A program made the position numbers and the translations under genes. Positions 46,141 through 54,179 of a DNA stretch of 64,000 nucleotides are shown here, one piece after another (the stretch's first letter is position 1; each line of letters begins with the position of its first letter). The stretch spans positions 186,001 to 250,000 of the forward strand of contig NZ_JAIGNN010000001.1 of the NCBI RefSeq assembly GCF_019711565.1, in the 5' to 3' direction. The notes beneath the pieces were generated by a model, which worked only from the letters and a program-made list of their open reading frames with translations, searched no databases and had not been told where the DNA came from. This DNA is from Qipengyuania proteolytica. Lineage in GTDB: Bacteria; Pseudomonadota; Alphaproteobacteria; Sphingomonadales; Sphingomonadaceae.

Positions 46141-46758
46141 ATGACACAGCAAACATCGGGCGATCGCCCCTGGTGGGAGGAGACTTTCATCGAAGGGCTC
46201 AAGCAATTCGGCAAGGTGACCGCCGCCGCCGAAGCGGCAGGGATCACCACCAAGGGGCCTTACGACCGCCGGAAGACCTGCGCGTCGTTCCGGCTGGCGT
46301 GGGCAGAGGCCCTCGAGATCTTCGCGCTGAGCGGCCGCAAGGCTGCCAACCAGAGCGCCGCCCGGCGCAAGGAGGAGAAGTGGCGGAAGGTCTTCCTCGA
46401 AGAACTCGCCGCGACTTCGAATGTGAGCGCTTCGGCAGCCATAGCGAAGGTCAAGCCAGGAGAGGTCTATCGCACCCGCCGCGCGGACCGCAATTTTGCC
46501 GCCCAGTGGCGCGCCGCCCTGTTCGAAGGCTATGCCAACCTCGAGATGGAGGTGCTGGGCTATCTGCGCGATCCTGCCCCCGAACGAAAGATGGACGTGG
46601 CGGTGGCGCTGCGCCTGCTCGCCGCGCACAAGGAAACGGTCGCGAAAGAGGGCGCGCAGCGGGCCAACGTCAGCGCCGCGCAGGTCCGCGAAACGATCGA
46701 ACGCAAGGTGGAGGAACTCCGCAAGAAGGTCGCGGGCCGGGACATCCCTCCGGCATGA
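46141..46758 (+). CDS. GTA g1: putative small terminase subunit
   Basis: 205 residues. Predicted to help recognise DNA for packaging with the large terminase. It holds two tandem similar modules: residues about 12-57 and about 83-130, each matching F-x-E-x-L ... V-x-A-x-A ... Y-x-x-R-x-x-x-x-x-F-x-x-W-x-x-A-L. These look like two helix-turn-helix units, then a helical C-terminal region. Start ATG 46141 with GGGA upstream (GGGAGGGACACG). Its stop overlaps the terminase ATG by four bases. The family in Rhodobacter is shorter (about 106 residues). Confidence 0.82.
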   Translation: MTQQTSGDRPWWEETFIEGLKQFGKVTAAAEAAGITTKGPYDRRKTCASFRLAWAEALEIFALSGRKAANQSAARRKEEKWRKVFLEELAATSNVSASAAIAKVKPGEVYRTRRADRNFAAQWRAALFEGYANLEMEVLGYLRDPAPERKMDVAVALRLLAAHKETVAKEGAQRANVSAAQVRETIERKVEELRKKVAGRDIPPA

Positions 46759-48089
46759 GCACGCCCCTGTCGCGGCCCGGTGTCTGGGCCCGCCTCACCC
46801 CGGCAGAGCGCGAAGCCTTCGTGCACAGCCTGACGCAGGAAGAGCTCGACGCCTTCATGGTCGACTTCCGCAATTATGCGCATGAAGGCCAGCTGCCGTC
46901 GGACAATGGCTGGTTCCTCTGGCTGATCATGGCGGGTCGCGGCTTCGGCAAGACCCGTGCGGGCGCGGAATGGGTTCGTTTCACGGCGGAAAAGCTGCCC
47001 GATGCGCGCATTGCGCTGGTCGCGGCCAATCTCGGCGAGGGGCGCGCGGTGATGGTCGAAGGCGAAAGCGGCATCCTGGCGTGCTGCCCGGCGGGAAACA
47101 GGCCCGATTTCGAACCGTCGCTGCGCCGCCTGACGTGGCCCAATGGGGCACAGGCGACACTCTATTCCGCGGCCGAGCCGGAGAGCCTGCGCGGTCCGCA
47201 ACACAGCCATGCCTGGTGCGACGAGATCGCCAAATGGCCTGGCAGCAACGAACGGGCTGCGCGTGCCTGGGACAATCTCATGATGGGCCTGCGCCTCGGC
47301 GAGGATCCGCGCATCATGGCGACCACCACGCCGCGTGCGGTCCCGCTGATGCGCCGCCTGCTCGATCCCGAGCAGACGCAGGGTCTGGAGCTGACCCGCG
47401 GCACCACGCGCGACAATGCCGCCAACCTGCCGGCCAAATTCCTCGCCGCGATGGATGCGCATTATGGGGAGACCGCGCTGGGCCGGCAGGAGCTCGAGGG
47501 CGAGCTGCTGCAGGATATCGAAGGCGCGCTCTGGTCGCGCTCGCTGCTCGAGCGGTGCCGCGACGACGCCTTCGGCGACCCGCCGCTGCGCGTGGTGATC
47601 GGCGTCGATCCGCCCGCGAGCAGCGGGGGCGACGAATGCGGCATCGTGGTCTGCGGCCTGGGCGCGAGCGGGATCGGGCAGGTGCTGGCCGATTGCTCGG
47701 TCGCGAAGGCCTCGCCCGAACGCTGGGCGCGCGCCGTGGCCGAAGCGGCGAGCGCGTGGAATGCCGACCGCGTGGTGGCAGAGGCGAACCAGGGCGGCCA
47801 GATGGTCGGCAGCGTCTTGCGCGCCGCCGACTTCGCCCTGCCGCTGACACTGGTCCACGCCAGCCGCGGCAAGGTCGCCCGCGCCGAACCGATCGCCGCG
47901 CTCTACGAAAGCGGAAAGGTGCGGCACGCAGGGCTATTCGCGGCGCTGGAGGACCAGCTGTGCGGCCTGATGACCGGTGGCGGCTACGAAGGCCCGGGGC
48001 GCTCGCCCGACCGGGCGGACGCGTTAGTCTGGGCGCTGAGCGAACTGATGCTGGGCAAGCGAGGGCAGCCGCGGGTGCAGGTGATATGA
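46755..48089 (+). CDS. GTA g2: large terminase subunit
   Basis: DNA-packaging ATPase and nuclease, 444 residues from ATG 46755. Walker A motif AGRGFGKTRAG at about 60-70, Walker B region WCDEIAKW near residue 150, and the C-terminal RNase H-like nuclease domain with VIGVDPPASSGGDECG (first catalytic Asp) and SPDRADALVWAL near the C-terminus. Terminase_6-type. Overlaps g1 by four bases. The next gene, 4 bases after its stop, is on the opposite strand. Confidence 0.95.
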   Translation: MSTPLSRPGVWARLTPAEREAFVHSLTQEELDAFMVDFRNYAHEGQLPSDNGWFLWLIMAGRGFGKTRAGAEWVRFTAEKLPDARIALVAANLGEGRAVMVEGESGILACCPAGNRPDFEPSLRRLTWPNGAQATLYSAAEPESLRGPQHSHAWCDEIAKWPGSNERAARAWDNLMMGLRLGEDPRIMATTTPRAVPLMRRLLDPEQTQGLELTRGTTRDNAANLPAKFLAAMDAHYGETALGRQELEGELLQDIEGALWSRSLLERCRDDAFGDPPLRVVIGVDPPASSGGDECGIVVCGLGASGIGQVLADCSVAKASPERWARAVAEAASAWNADRVVAEANQGGQMVGSVLRAADFALPLTLVHASRGKVARAEPIAALYESGKVRHAGLFAALEDQLCGLMTGGGYEGPGRSPDRADALVWALSELMLGKRGQPRVQVI

Positions 48090-48092
48090 AGC

Positions 48093-48350
48093 CTAGAGCC
48101 TGCCCCGCAGCGCATCGAACACCTTGCGCACGAGGGCGGAGGGCCGGGATCCCGCCAGGCCGGCTTCGTTGCGCTTCAGCTGGTTCGCCCGGTGTTCGTG
48201 CCGGACGGCGATTTCGCGCAGCCGGCGGGCCACGTCGGCGTCGGCATGGCCCGATGCCATCTTGCGGGCCTGCCGCGCCAGCTGGCGATAATAGATCGCA
48301 TCGCGCGGGGCGCCATCCTCCTCGGGAGTTGAGGGCGGTCGCTCACGCAT
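48093..48350 (-). CDS. Small helical protein encoded on the opposite strand inside the GTA cluster
   Basis: 85 residues from ATG 48350 (site GGAG about eight bases upstream; a longer start at 48440 would overlap the portal upstream region). Sequence has Y-Y-x-x-L-A-x-x-A-x-x-M-A ... D-x-x-V-x-x-x-L-x-x-I-A-x-x-x-x-x-x-A, a helical pattern common in small sphingomonad proteins of unknown function, and a basic C-terminus. It lies head to tail against terminase and portal genes, occupying their otherwise unused gap. Function unknown. Confidence 0.6.
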   Translation of the reverse strand: MRERPPSTPEEDGAPRDAIYYRQLARQARKMASGHADADVARRLREIAVRHEHRANQLKRNEAGLAGSRPSALVRKVFDALRGRL

Positions 48351-48460
48351 AAGTCTGTCACTCCGAATCGTGTCGGCCTCGGTCGGCCGGCGCATGACGT
48401 AACAGCTTCGAACAACACGAGGCCACCGGAAATCCGGCACTACCCCTTCGGGAGAATTCC

Positions 48461-49615
48461 ATGTCCTTGCTCACCAGTATCGCCTCCGCCTTCAAGGGCG
48501 GCGGCCAATCGCGCGCGCCTGTTTCGCGCGGGTTCGTCTCGCCCTGGGCGACCGCCTTCGATGGCGGCTCCGGGCGTGCGCCGTTCGATTACCGGACCGC
48601 GGTCGAAGAGGCCTATCTCGCCAACCCGATCGCGCAACGCTCCGTCCGGATCGTGGCCGAAGGGGTCGGCGGCGCGCCCATCGCATGCGCGGACGCGCGG
48701 CTGGCGAAACTGATCGCCTGTTCCTGCGGGTCGCAGCCGCTGCTCGAGGCATTGGCGGCGCAGCTGGTGCTGCACGGCAATGCTTTCGTCCAGATCGTCA
48801 AGGACGGGGCAGGCGCACCCGTGGAGCTCTACCCCCTGCGGCCCGAGCGGGTGCAGGTCGTGGCGGGCGAGGATGGGTGGCCTGCCGCCTATCGCCATGT
48901 CCTTGCGGACCGCACGCTCACACTTCCGATGGAGGATGCAGACGGGTGGCCCAACGTGATCCACCTCAAGGGCTTCCATCCGGCGGACGACCATTACGGC
49001 GCGGGCTGTCTTGCCGCCGCTGCGCCCGCCGTGGCGATCCACAATGCGGCGTCGGAATGGAACCGCGCGCTGCTCGCCAATGCGGCGCGGCCCTCGGGCG
49101 CGCTGGTCTATGACGGCGGCGACGCGGCGGGGCTAACGAGCGAGCAGTTCGACCGGCTCAAGGCCGAATTGCAGAGCGCCTTTCAGGGTGGCGGCAATGC
49201 GGGCCGTCCGATGCTGCTCGAGGGCGGGCTCGACTGGAAGGCGATGAGCCTCTCGCCCGCCGACATGGATTTTGCGACCTTGAAGGCTGCAGCGGCGCGC
49301 GACATCGCGCTCGCCTTCGGGGTGCCGCCGATGCTGCTCGGCCTGCCGGGCGACAACACCTACGCCAATTACCGCGAGGCGAGCCGCGCGCTGTGGCGCC
49401 TCACCCTGCTGCCGCTGGCGGGCAAGATCCTAACCGGCCTTCAGGCCGGGATGAGCGACTGGTTCGCGTCGGCACCGACCATCGACCTCGACCGCGTCCC
49501 CGCGCTCGCGGAGGACCGCGAGACGCTGTGGACGCAGGTAAGCGCAGCCGATTTCCTCACCCCCGAAGAAAAGCGCGCGATGCTGGGCATTGCGCCGCAG
49601 GAGACAAGCCGATGA
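48461..49615 (+). CDS. GTA g3: phage portal protein
   Basis: Portal vertex protein forming the DNA entry channel and head-tail junction, 384 residues. HK97-type portal: ANPIAQRSVRIVAEGVGGAPI near 47-67, LVLHGNAFVQIVKDGAGAPVELYPLRPERV at about 100-130, AFGVPPMLLGLPGDNTYANYREASRALW near residue 285-312. Start ATG 48461 with the site GGGAGA. Its stop overlaps the next gene start. Confidence 0.95.
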   Translation: MSLLTSIASAFKGGGQSRAPVSRGFVSPWATAFDGGSGRAPFDYRTAVEEAYLANPIAQRSVRIVAEGVGGAPIACADARLAKLIACSCGSQPLLEALAAQLVLHGNAFVQIVKDGAGAPVELYPLRPERVQVVAGEDGWPAAYRHVLADRTLTLPMEDADGWPNVIHLKGFHPADDHYGAGCLAAAAPAVAIHNAASEWNRALLANAARPSGALVYDGGDAAGLTSEQFDRLKAELQSAFQGGGNAGRPMLLEGGLDWKAMSLSPADMDFATLKAAAARDIALAFGVPPMLLGLPGDNTYANYREASRALWRLTLLPLAGKILTGLQAGMSDWFASAPTIDLDRVPALAEDRETLWTQVSAADFLTPEEKRAMLGIAPQETSR

Positions 49616-49920
49616 CCAGGGAAGACATGCTCGCCCGCCTGATCGCGCAGGCCGCGACCGAAGGGGGCGAGCTGATCACGCTGCGCGCCATCGTGGAGGA
49701 GGCGAGCGAGCTTGGCGCGAACCGCGTGCTCGACCGGCTCGGCCTCGCCGATCCTTCGGCGCAGGACGATATCGACGAGCTGCGCGAGCTGCTTTCGGCC
49801 TGGCGCGATGCCAAGGCCAGCGCCTGGAAGGCGGCGATCGACTGGCTGGTGCGCGGCGCGCTCGCGCTGCTGCTGGTGGGGATCGCAGTGCGGCTCGGCG
49901 TCGGGGAGATGCTCTCGTGA
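49612..49920 (+). CDS. DUF6127-type membrane protein at the GTA g3.5 position
   Basis: 102 residues: about 80 residues of hydrophilic helical sequence (MLARLIAQAATEGGELITLRAIVEEASELGANRVLDRLGL) followed by one membrane helix near the C-terminus (about 78-100, LVRGALALLLVGIAVRLGV). Between portal and protease genes, overlapping by four bases on each side. I recognise a DUF6127-like protein by pattern; role in the particle or its release is not known. Confidence 0.75.
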   Translation: MTREDMLARLIAQAATEGGELITLRAIVEEASELGANRVLDRLGLADPSAQDDIDELRELLSAWRDAKASAWKAAIDWLVRGALALLLVGIAVRLGVGEMLS

Positions 49921-50315
49921 GGCGCCTGCGCATCGCCGGCTACGCCGCGCTGTTCGACGTGGCCGACGGCGCGCGCGACACGATCCGGCCCGGGGCCTTC
50001 ACGCGCACCCTCGCAGAACGCAGGGGCCCCTACCCGCTCTACTGGCAGCATCGGCCCGACCAGCGCATCGGCTGGGTCGAAACCGCCGGCGAGGACGCAA
50101 GCGGCCTGCGCATTATCGCGCAGATCGACAACCCCGATGGCCGCGCCGCCAAGCTGCTGCGTGACCGCGCCGTGAGCGGCCTCAGCTTCGGCTACCGCGC
50201 TCGGGCCTATCGCCACACCGAGGCTGGTCGTGAGCTGGCCGACATCGAGCTGTTCGAGGTCAGCGTCGTCACGCACCCGCTGCAACGGAATGCGCGGATC
50301 CACCTCACGACCTGA
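49917..50315 (+). CDS. GTA g4: prohead protease
   Basis: Caudovirales prohead serine protease (S78/HK97 gp4-like), 132 residues from GTG 49917. Catalytic His in LYWQHRPDQRIGW (about 45) and Ser in the LSFGYR motif (about 90), with GYAALFDVADGARDTIRPGAF at the N-terminus. Cleaves capsid N-termini during head maturation. The start overlaps the DUF6127 stop. A textbook intrinsic terminator follows, before the capsid gene. Confidence 0.93.
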   Translation: MRRLRIAGYAALFDVADGARDTIRPGAFTRTLAERRGPYPLYWQHRPDQRIGWVETAGEDASGLRIIAQIDNPDGRAAKLLRDRAVSGLSFGYRARAYRHTEAGRELADIELFEVSVVTHPLQRNARIHLTT

Positions 50316-50339
50316 GACCGACCGAAGCCCGTTCCCCTC

Positions 50340-50362
50340 GCCGCCTTCCGGGCGGCTTTTTT
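50340..50362 (+). terminator. Intrinsic terminator inside the GTA operon, upstream of the capsid gene
   Basis: GCCGCC (50340-50345), loop TTCCG, GGCGGC (50351-50356), then six T (50357-50362). It lies 25 bases past the protease stop and 25 bases before the capsid start, exactly between two co-directional GTA genes. Confidence 0.75.
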
Positions 50363-50387
50363 GTGCCCTGAAGAAAGAGGACCTTCC

Positions 50388-51536
50388 ATGGATAATGCTA
50401 CCCCTACTACCGACGCCGCCGAAGCGAGCTTCGACATCGTCGCCCGCCAGGACAAGACCGAGGCTGAAGTCGCAGCCCTGCGCAGTGACGTCGACGAGGT
50501 GAAGGCCCGCGTCGACAAGATCGCCCAAGCCGCAACCCGCGCTGCCCGCCCGGTTATCGGCGGTACCGATGACGCCGCCCCCGAAGTGAAGGGCTTCGTC
50601 GACGGCTATTTGCGCCGCGGCTCCACGGTCGAGCTCAAGTCGATCAGCGGCGCGGTGCCCTCCGATGGCGGCTACGCCGTGCCGCGCCAGATCGACGCGA
50701 TGATCGCCCGCGAGCTGACCGAAATCAGCCCGATCCGCGCCATCGCGCAGGTCGTGCAGACTGGCAGCGCGGGCTATCGCAAGCTCGTCACCACCGGCGG
50801 CACCGCCTCGGGCTGGGTCAGCGAGGTTGCGGGTCGCCCGGCCACCGCCACGCCGAACTTCGCCGAAATCGCCCCGCCGACCGGCGAGCTCTACGCCAAT
50901 CCCGCCGCCAGCCAGGCGATGCTCGACGATGCGGGCTTCGATCTCGAAAGCTGGCTCGCCAGCGAGATCGCGATGGAATTCGCCCGGGCCGAAGGCGCAG
51001 CCTTCGTCGGCGGTAGCGGCACCAACCAGCCCAAGGGCTTCCTGTCGGCACCCAAGGGCACGGCCGAAGACGGCACGCGGGCCTTCGGGACCTTGCAGTA
51101 CGTCGGCTCCGGCAATGCCGACGGCTTCGACGCCAACCCCGATGCGAAGCTGATCGACCTCGTCCACACGCTGAAGGCCGGCCATCGCCAGGGCGCCAGC
51201 TTCGTGATGAATTCCGCAACGTTGGCCGAGGTGCGCAAGCTCAAGACCGCCGACGGGGCCTTCCTGTGGCAACCGGGCCTGGTCGAGGGCCAGCCCGACC
51301 GCCTGCTCGGCTACCCGGTGGTCGAGGCCGAGGATATGCCCGACATCGCGGCCGGCAAGTTCCCGATCGCCTTCGGCAACTTCCGCCACGGCTACCTGAT
51401 TGCCGAACGCAGCGCCACGCAGGTGCTGCGCGATCCCTTCACCAACAAGCCCTTCGTCCACTTCTACGCCACCAAGCGCGTGGGCGGGCAGGTGCTCGAC
51501 AGCAACGCGATCAAGCTCCTGAAGATCGAGCTTTAA
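50388..51536 (+). CDS. GTA g5: major capsid protein
   Basis: HK97-fold major capsid protein, 382 residues. N-terminal coiled-coil scaffold-like segment (about 20-60, AEVAALRSDVDEVKARVDKIAQ), which is normally removed by the protease, then the conserved capsid core with VPSDGGYAVPRQIDAMIARELTEISPIRAIAQVV, AMEFARAEGAAFVGGSGTNQPKGFL and C-terminal RVGGQVLDSNAIKLLKIEL. Start ATG 50388 with AAGAGG upstream. Preceded by a terminator hairpin and followed by another hairpin. Confidence 0.97.
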   Translation: MDNATPTTDAAEASFDIVARQDKTEAEVAALRSDVDEVKARVDKIAQAATRAARPVIGGTDDAAPEVKGFVDGYLRRGSTVELKSISGAVPSDGGYAVPRQIDAMIARELTEISPIRAIAQVVQTGSAGYRKLVTTGGTASGWVSEVAGRPATATPNFAEIAPPTGELYANPAASQAMLDDAGFDLESWLASEIAMEFARAEGAAFVGGSGTNQPKGFLSAPKGTAEDGTRAFGTLQYVGSGNADGFDANPDAKLIDLVHTLKAGHRQGASFVMNSATLAEVRKLKTADGAFLWQPGLVEGQPDRLLGYPVVEAEDMPDIAAGKFPIAFGNFRHGYLIAERSATQVLRDPFTNKPFVHFYATKRVGGQVLDSNAIKLLKIEL

Positions 51537-51544
51537 TTGCTTGT

Positions 51545-51573
51545 AGGCGGGGTCTGCCCCCTTGGCCCCGCCT
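51545..51573 (+). terminator. Hairpin after the capsid gene
   Basis: AGGCGGGG / CCCCGCCT (51545-51552 and 51566-51573) with a 13-base loop, eight bases after the capsid stop, followed by a pyrimidine tract (CCCCTCTTCCCTTCCCC) but no T-run. Could stabilise or terminate the capsid transcript. Confidence 0.5.
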
Positions 51574-51615
51574 GCATTCCCCTCTTCCCTTCCCCGAACA
51601 CAGGAGAACCGCGCC

Positions 51616-52152
51616 ATGCGGCAACTCGTGACGCAAGCGAGCTTTACCGCCGAGCCGCTGGCCGAGCTCAAGACCTGGCTCGCGATCAGCGGCACGCGCG
51701 ACGATGCGGTGCTGCTCGACCTGCTCGCCGCAGCGACCCTCGTCTGCGAAAGCTTCACCGGCCTCGTGCCGCTGAAATCGACCGTGACCGAAACCCTGCC
51801 CGCGACGGGCGAATGGCAGGCGCTTCACACGCGCCCCTTCGTCGGGCCGGGCATCGCCGAGGGCATCGCCGCGGACGGCACGCGCCGCATGCTCGATCCC
51901 GCCGATTACGCGGTCGAGCTCTGCAGCGACGGTGGCCGCTTCCGGCTCACCGCCAGCATTCCCGTACCGCAAGTGGCAGTGACGTTCGACCTCGGGCTCG
52001 CCGAAGACTGGGCCGCGCTCGATTCGGGGCTGCGTCACGGCATCGTGCGCTGCGCCGCGCACCAGTATCGCGAGCGCGATCGGGGCGGCGATACCGCTCT
52101 CCCCGCCGCTGTCGCGGCCTTGTGGCGGCCCTGGCGCCGGCTGCGCCTGTGA
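51616..52152 (+). CDS. GTA g6: head-tail connector
   Basis: 178 residues from ATG 51616 (site AGGAGAA). phiE125 gp8/HK97 gp6-like connector (LAELKTWLAISGTRDDAVLLDLLAAATLVCESFTG at about 14-48), followed by a beta-rich middle and a helical C-terminus with Arg-rich ALWRPWRRLRL. Forms the ring between portal and tail. The stop overlaps the 48-residue gene's GTG by three bases. Confidence 0.88.
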   Translation: MRQLVTQASFTAEPLAELKTWLAISGTRDDAVLLDLLAAATLVCESFTGLVPLKSTVTETLPATGEWQALHTRPFVGPGIAEGIAADGTRRMLDPADYAVELCSDGGRFRLTASIPVPQVAVTFDLGLAEDWAALDSGLRHGIVRCAAHQYRERDRGGDTALPAAVAALWRPWRRLRL

Positions 52153-52295
52153 GTTTTGCCGACCTCGCGCGCCAGCTGACTGCGCGCGCCGCCACCATCG
52201 CCGAGGCGCGCACTGCGCTCGCCCGGCGCACCGATCCGCAGCGCTGGCGCGATGCGCGCCTGCTGTGGCCCGATTTCACCCGCAGGAGGGGATAG
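52149..52295 (+). CDS. 48-residue ORF at the GTA g7 position
   Basis: Begins with GTG at 52149, overlapping the connector stop (GTGA), and ends one base before the next gene's ATG. The 48 residues (ADLARQLTARAATIAEARTALARR and a basic C-terminus) are helical and Arg-rich. Position is that of g7, a stopper/adaptor of about 110 residues in Rhodobacter, but sequence similarity to that family is not visible. Overlap on both sides and intact frame support expression; function unknown. Confidence 0.55.
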   Translation: MSFADLARQLTARAATIAEARTALARRTDPQRWRDARLLWPDFTRRRG

Positions 52296-52688
52296 ATGGA
52301 AAGCGCTTTCCGCAGCGTGCTGGCCGAGTGGCTGCGCGCCGACACCGCCCTTTCCGGCATGGTCAATGCGATCGAGGAAGAGGGGCCGGTCGCGGCCAGC
52401 CCGCCTTCGCTCAGCATCGTCGCCAGTGCGGCCGCCGACCGCAGCCACAAGACCGGCGCAGGCCGCGAGGTCCGCCTCGCGCTCGAGCTCATCGACCGCA
52501 GCGACCAGCCTTCCGCCACCGCGGCCATTGCCGACCGGATCGAGCAGCGCATCGCCACGCTCGGCCCGGCGCAGCACGGCTTCCGCGTCGTCGCCACTCA
52601 GTTCCTGCGCAGCCGCGTCGAGCGCCGCGAACGCGCGATGCGCGCGGTGCTGCTCGAATACCGCTTCATCCTGATTGCAACGGAGTAA
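52296..52688 (+). CDS. GTA g8: DUF3168 tail terminator-like protein
   Basis: 130 residues. DUF3168 pattern: AFRSVLAEWLRADTALSGMV at the N-terminus, then a long beta-alpha domain with EVRLALELIDRSDQPSATAAIADRIEQRI near 70-100. In the RcGTA order this gene encodes the tail terminator/completion protein. Start directly abuts the g7-position stop (TAGATG). Confidence 0.88.
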   Translation: MESAFRSVLAEWLRADTALSGMVNAIEEEGPVAASPPSLSIVASAAADRSHKTGAGREVRLALELIDRSDQPSATAAIADRIEQRIATLGPAQHGFRVVATQFLRSRVERRERAMRAVLLEYRFILIATE

Positions 52689-52694
52689 CCGACC

Positions 52695-53102
52695 ATGACA
52701 GCCCAGAAAGGCGCCGCCTTCCTCCTCAAGATCGGCGATGGAGGCGCGCCGCAGACCTACGAGACCGTCGCCGGTCTCCGCACCACGCAGATGTCGATCA
52801 ACGGCGACACCGTCGTCGTGACCAGCAAGGCCAGCGGCGGCTGGCGCGAACTTCTGTCGGGTGCGGGAACGCGCTCGGTCTCGGTTTCGGCCAGCGGCAT
52901 CTTCCTCGGTTCCGATGCCGAGGACCGCGTGCGCGCCAATGCCCTGGCCGGAACACTCGATGCCTATGAACTCTCGTTCGAGGACGGCGCGAAGATGCGC
53001 GGCAGTTTCCTCGTGCAGCGGCTCGACTATGCCGGGGATTTCAACGGCGAACGGACCTATGCGCTGCAGCTCGAAAGCTCGGGCGAAGTGGTGCCGGCAT
53101 GA
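52695..53102 (+). CDS. GTA g9: major tail protein
   Basis: Tail tube subunit of the TP901-1/GTA major tail family, 135 residues. Conserved QKGAAFLLKIGDG, VAGLRTTQMSINGDTVVVTSKASGGWRELLSG and C-terminal QRLDYAGDFNGERTYALQLESSGEVV. Site GAGTAACCGACC is weak; start ATG 52695 six bases after the previous stop. Its stop overlaps g10 by four bases. Confidence 0.93.
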   Translation: MTAQKGAAFLLKIGDGGAPQTYETVAGLRTTQMSINGDTVVVTSKASGGWRELLSGAGTRSVSVSASGIFLGSDAEDRVRANALAGTLDAYELSFEDGAKMRGSFLVQRLDYAGDFNGERTYALQLESSGEVVPA

Positions 53103-53407
53103 CCGCGAACAGTCCACGCGGCGAAGCGTCGCTCGTCATCGACGGTCGCACGCACCTGCTGCGCCCGACCTTCGACGCGCTGGTGCGGGCCGAGGAAGAC
53201 CTCGGCCCGCTGTTCGCGCTGGTCGAGCGTGCTGGCGAGGGCAAGCTCCGCCTCGCCGAAATCGCGACGCTGTTCTGGCACTGCCTCGCCCAGCGCGAGG
53301 CGCTGACCCGCGAGCAGGTGGGCCAGGCGGTGCTCGACCACGGTCTCGCCGCCAGCGCGAAACCGCTGCGCGCGCTGCTCGGCGAAATCCTCAAGGGATC
53401 GGGATGA
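53099..53407 (+). CDS. GTA g10: tail assembly chaperone-like protein
   Basis: 102 residues of the GTA gp10 family (GTA TAC/DUF3356-like). Conserved RPTFDALVRAEEDLGPLFALVERAGEGKLRLAEIATLFWHCL. Start overlaps g9 and stop overlaps g10.1 by four bases each. In tailed phages the equivalent pair is a tail assembly chaperone and its partner, often with a programmed frameshift; here there are two separate overlapping frames. Confidence 0.85.
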   Translation: MTANSPRGEASLVIDGRTHLLRPTFDALVRAEEDLGPLFALVERAGEGKLRLAEIATLFWHCLAQREALTREQVGQAVLDHGLAASAKPLRALLGEILKGSG

Positions 53408-53598
53408 GCGAGCGGTTCGCGGACACGGCGCTGCGCTGTGCGGGCCTCGCCGCGCAGGTGCTGCGCTGGCCGCCGGACACGTTCTGGAATGCCACGCCCT
53501 CGGAGCTCCTCGCCAGTATCGCGCCGCCCGCGAGCGCCGACACCCCGCCCTCGCGCGACGAGATCGCCCGCATGATCGAAAGGGACACGAATGACTGA
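53404..53598 (+). CDS. GTA g10.1: small tail assembly protein (DUF2376-like)
   Basis: 64 residues, Rcc01693/phage tail assembly chaperone-like. Pattern VLRWPPDTFWNATPSELLASI at about 19-39 is the family signature, then SRDEIARMIERDTND. Overlaps g10 by four bases at the start and g11 by eight at the end. In the RcGTA cluster this is gene 10.1. Confidence 0.85.
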   Translation: MSERFADTALRCAGLAAQVLRWPPDTFWNATPSELLASIAPPASADTPPSRDEIARMIERDTND

Positions 53599-54166
53599 CG
53601 ACATCGACGAACTGGTCGTCTCGGTGCGCGCCGATACGCAGGCCTTTGCCGCCGACATGCAGCAGATGCGCGGGAGTTTCGACGGTACGCTGCTCGAAGG
53701 GTTCGAGAAGGCTGGTACCGTTCTCGAACGCGGGTTGCTGAGCGCCATCCGCAAGGGCAGCCTCGGCTTCGACGACCTCAAGCGCATCGCCACCTCCGTG
53801 CTCGACCAGATCGCCGCGCAGGCGCTGCAAATGGGCCTCGACGCGCTGCTGGGTGGCAAGGACGGATCGGGCGGCGGCATGGGAGGGCTATTCAACGGGG
53901 CGCTGGGTGCGCTGTTCGGCCTGCCCGGCCGCGCGACCGGCGGGATCGTCGCGCCGGACAAGCCGTACCTCGTCGGTGAGCGTGGCCCCGAGCTTTTCGT
54001 GCCCACCAGCGCCGGCCGGGTCGAGGCGAACGGCGCAGGCGCTGCCCGCAAGGACGTCCGCGTCGCGATCAACCTCTCCGCCCCACGTGGCACCAGCGCC
54101 CCCGTCGCCATGCAGCGCAGCTCGCGCCAGGTGGCCGCGGCAGTCCGCCGCGCGTTATCTTCTTAG
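53591..54166 (+). CDS. GTA g11: tape measure protein
   Basis: 191 residues, sets tail length. Lambda-type tail tape measure pattern: helical N-terminal segment (SVRADTQAFAADMQQMRGSFDGTLLEGF), then KGSLGFDDLKRIATSVLDQIAAQALQMGLDALLGG, a Gly-rich linker, and the C-terminal GGIVAPDKPYLVGERGPELFVP motif typical of tape measures. Short as in GTAs (RcGTA about 219 residues). Followed by 276 bases of repeat DNA before g12. Confidence 0.9.
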   Translation: MTDDIDELVVSVRADTQAFAADMQQMRGSFDGTLLEGFEKAGTVLERGLLSAIRKGSLGFDDLKRIATSVLDQIAAQALQMGLDALLGGKDGSGGGMGGLFNGALGALFGLPGRATGGIVAPDKPYLVGERGPELFVPTSAGRVEANGAGAARKDVRVAINLSAPRGTSAPVAMQRSSRQVAAAVRRALSS

Positions 54167-54179
54167 CCTCAAGCGCCGG

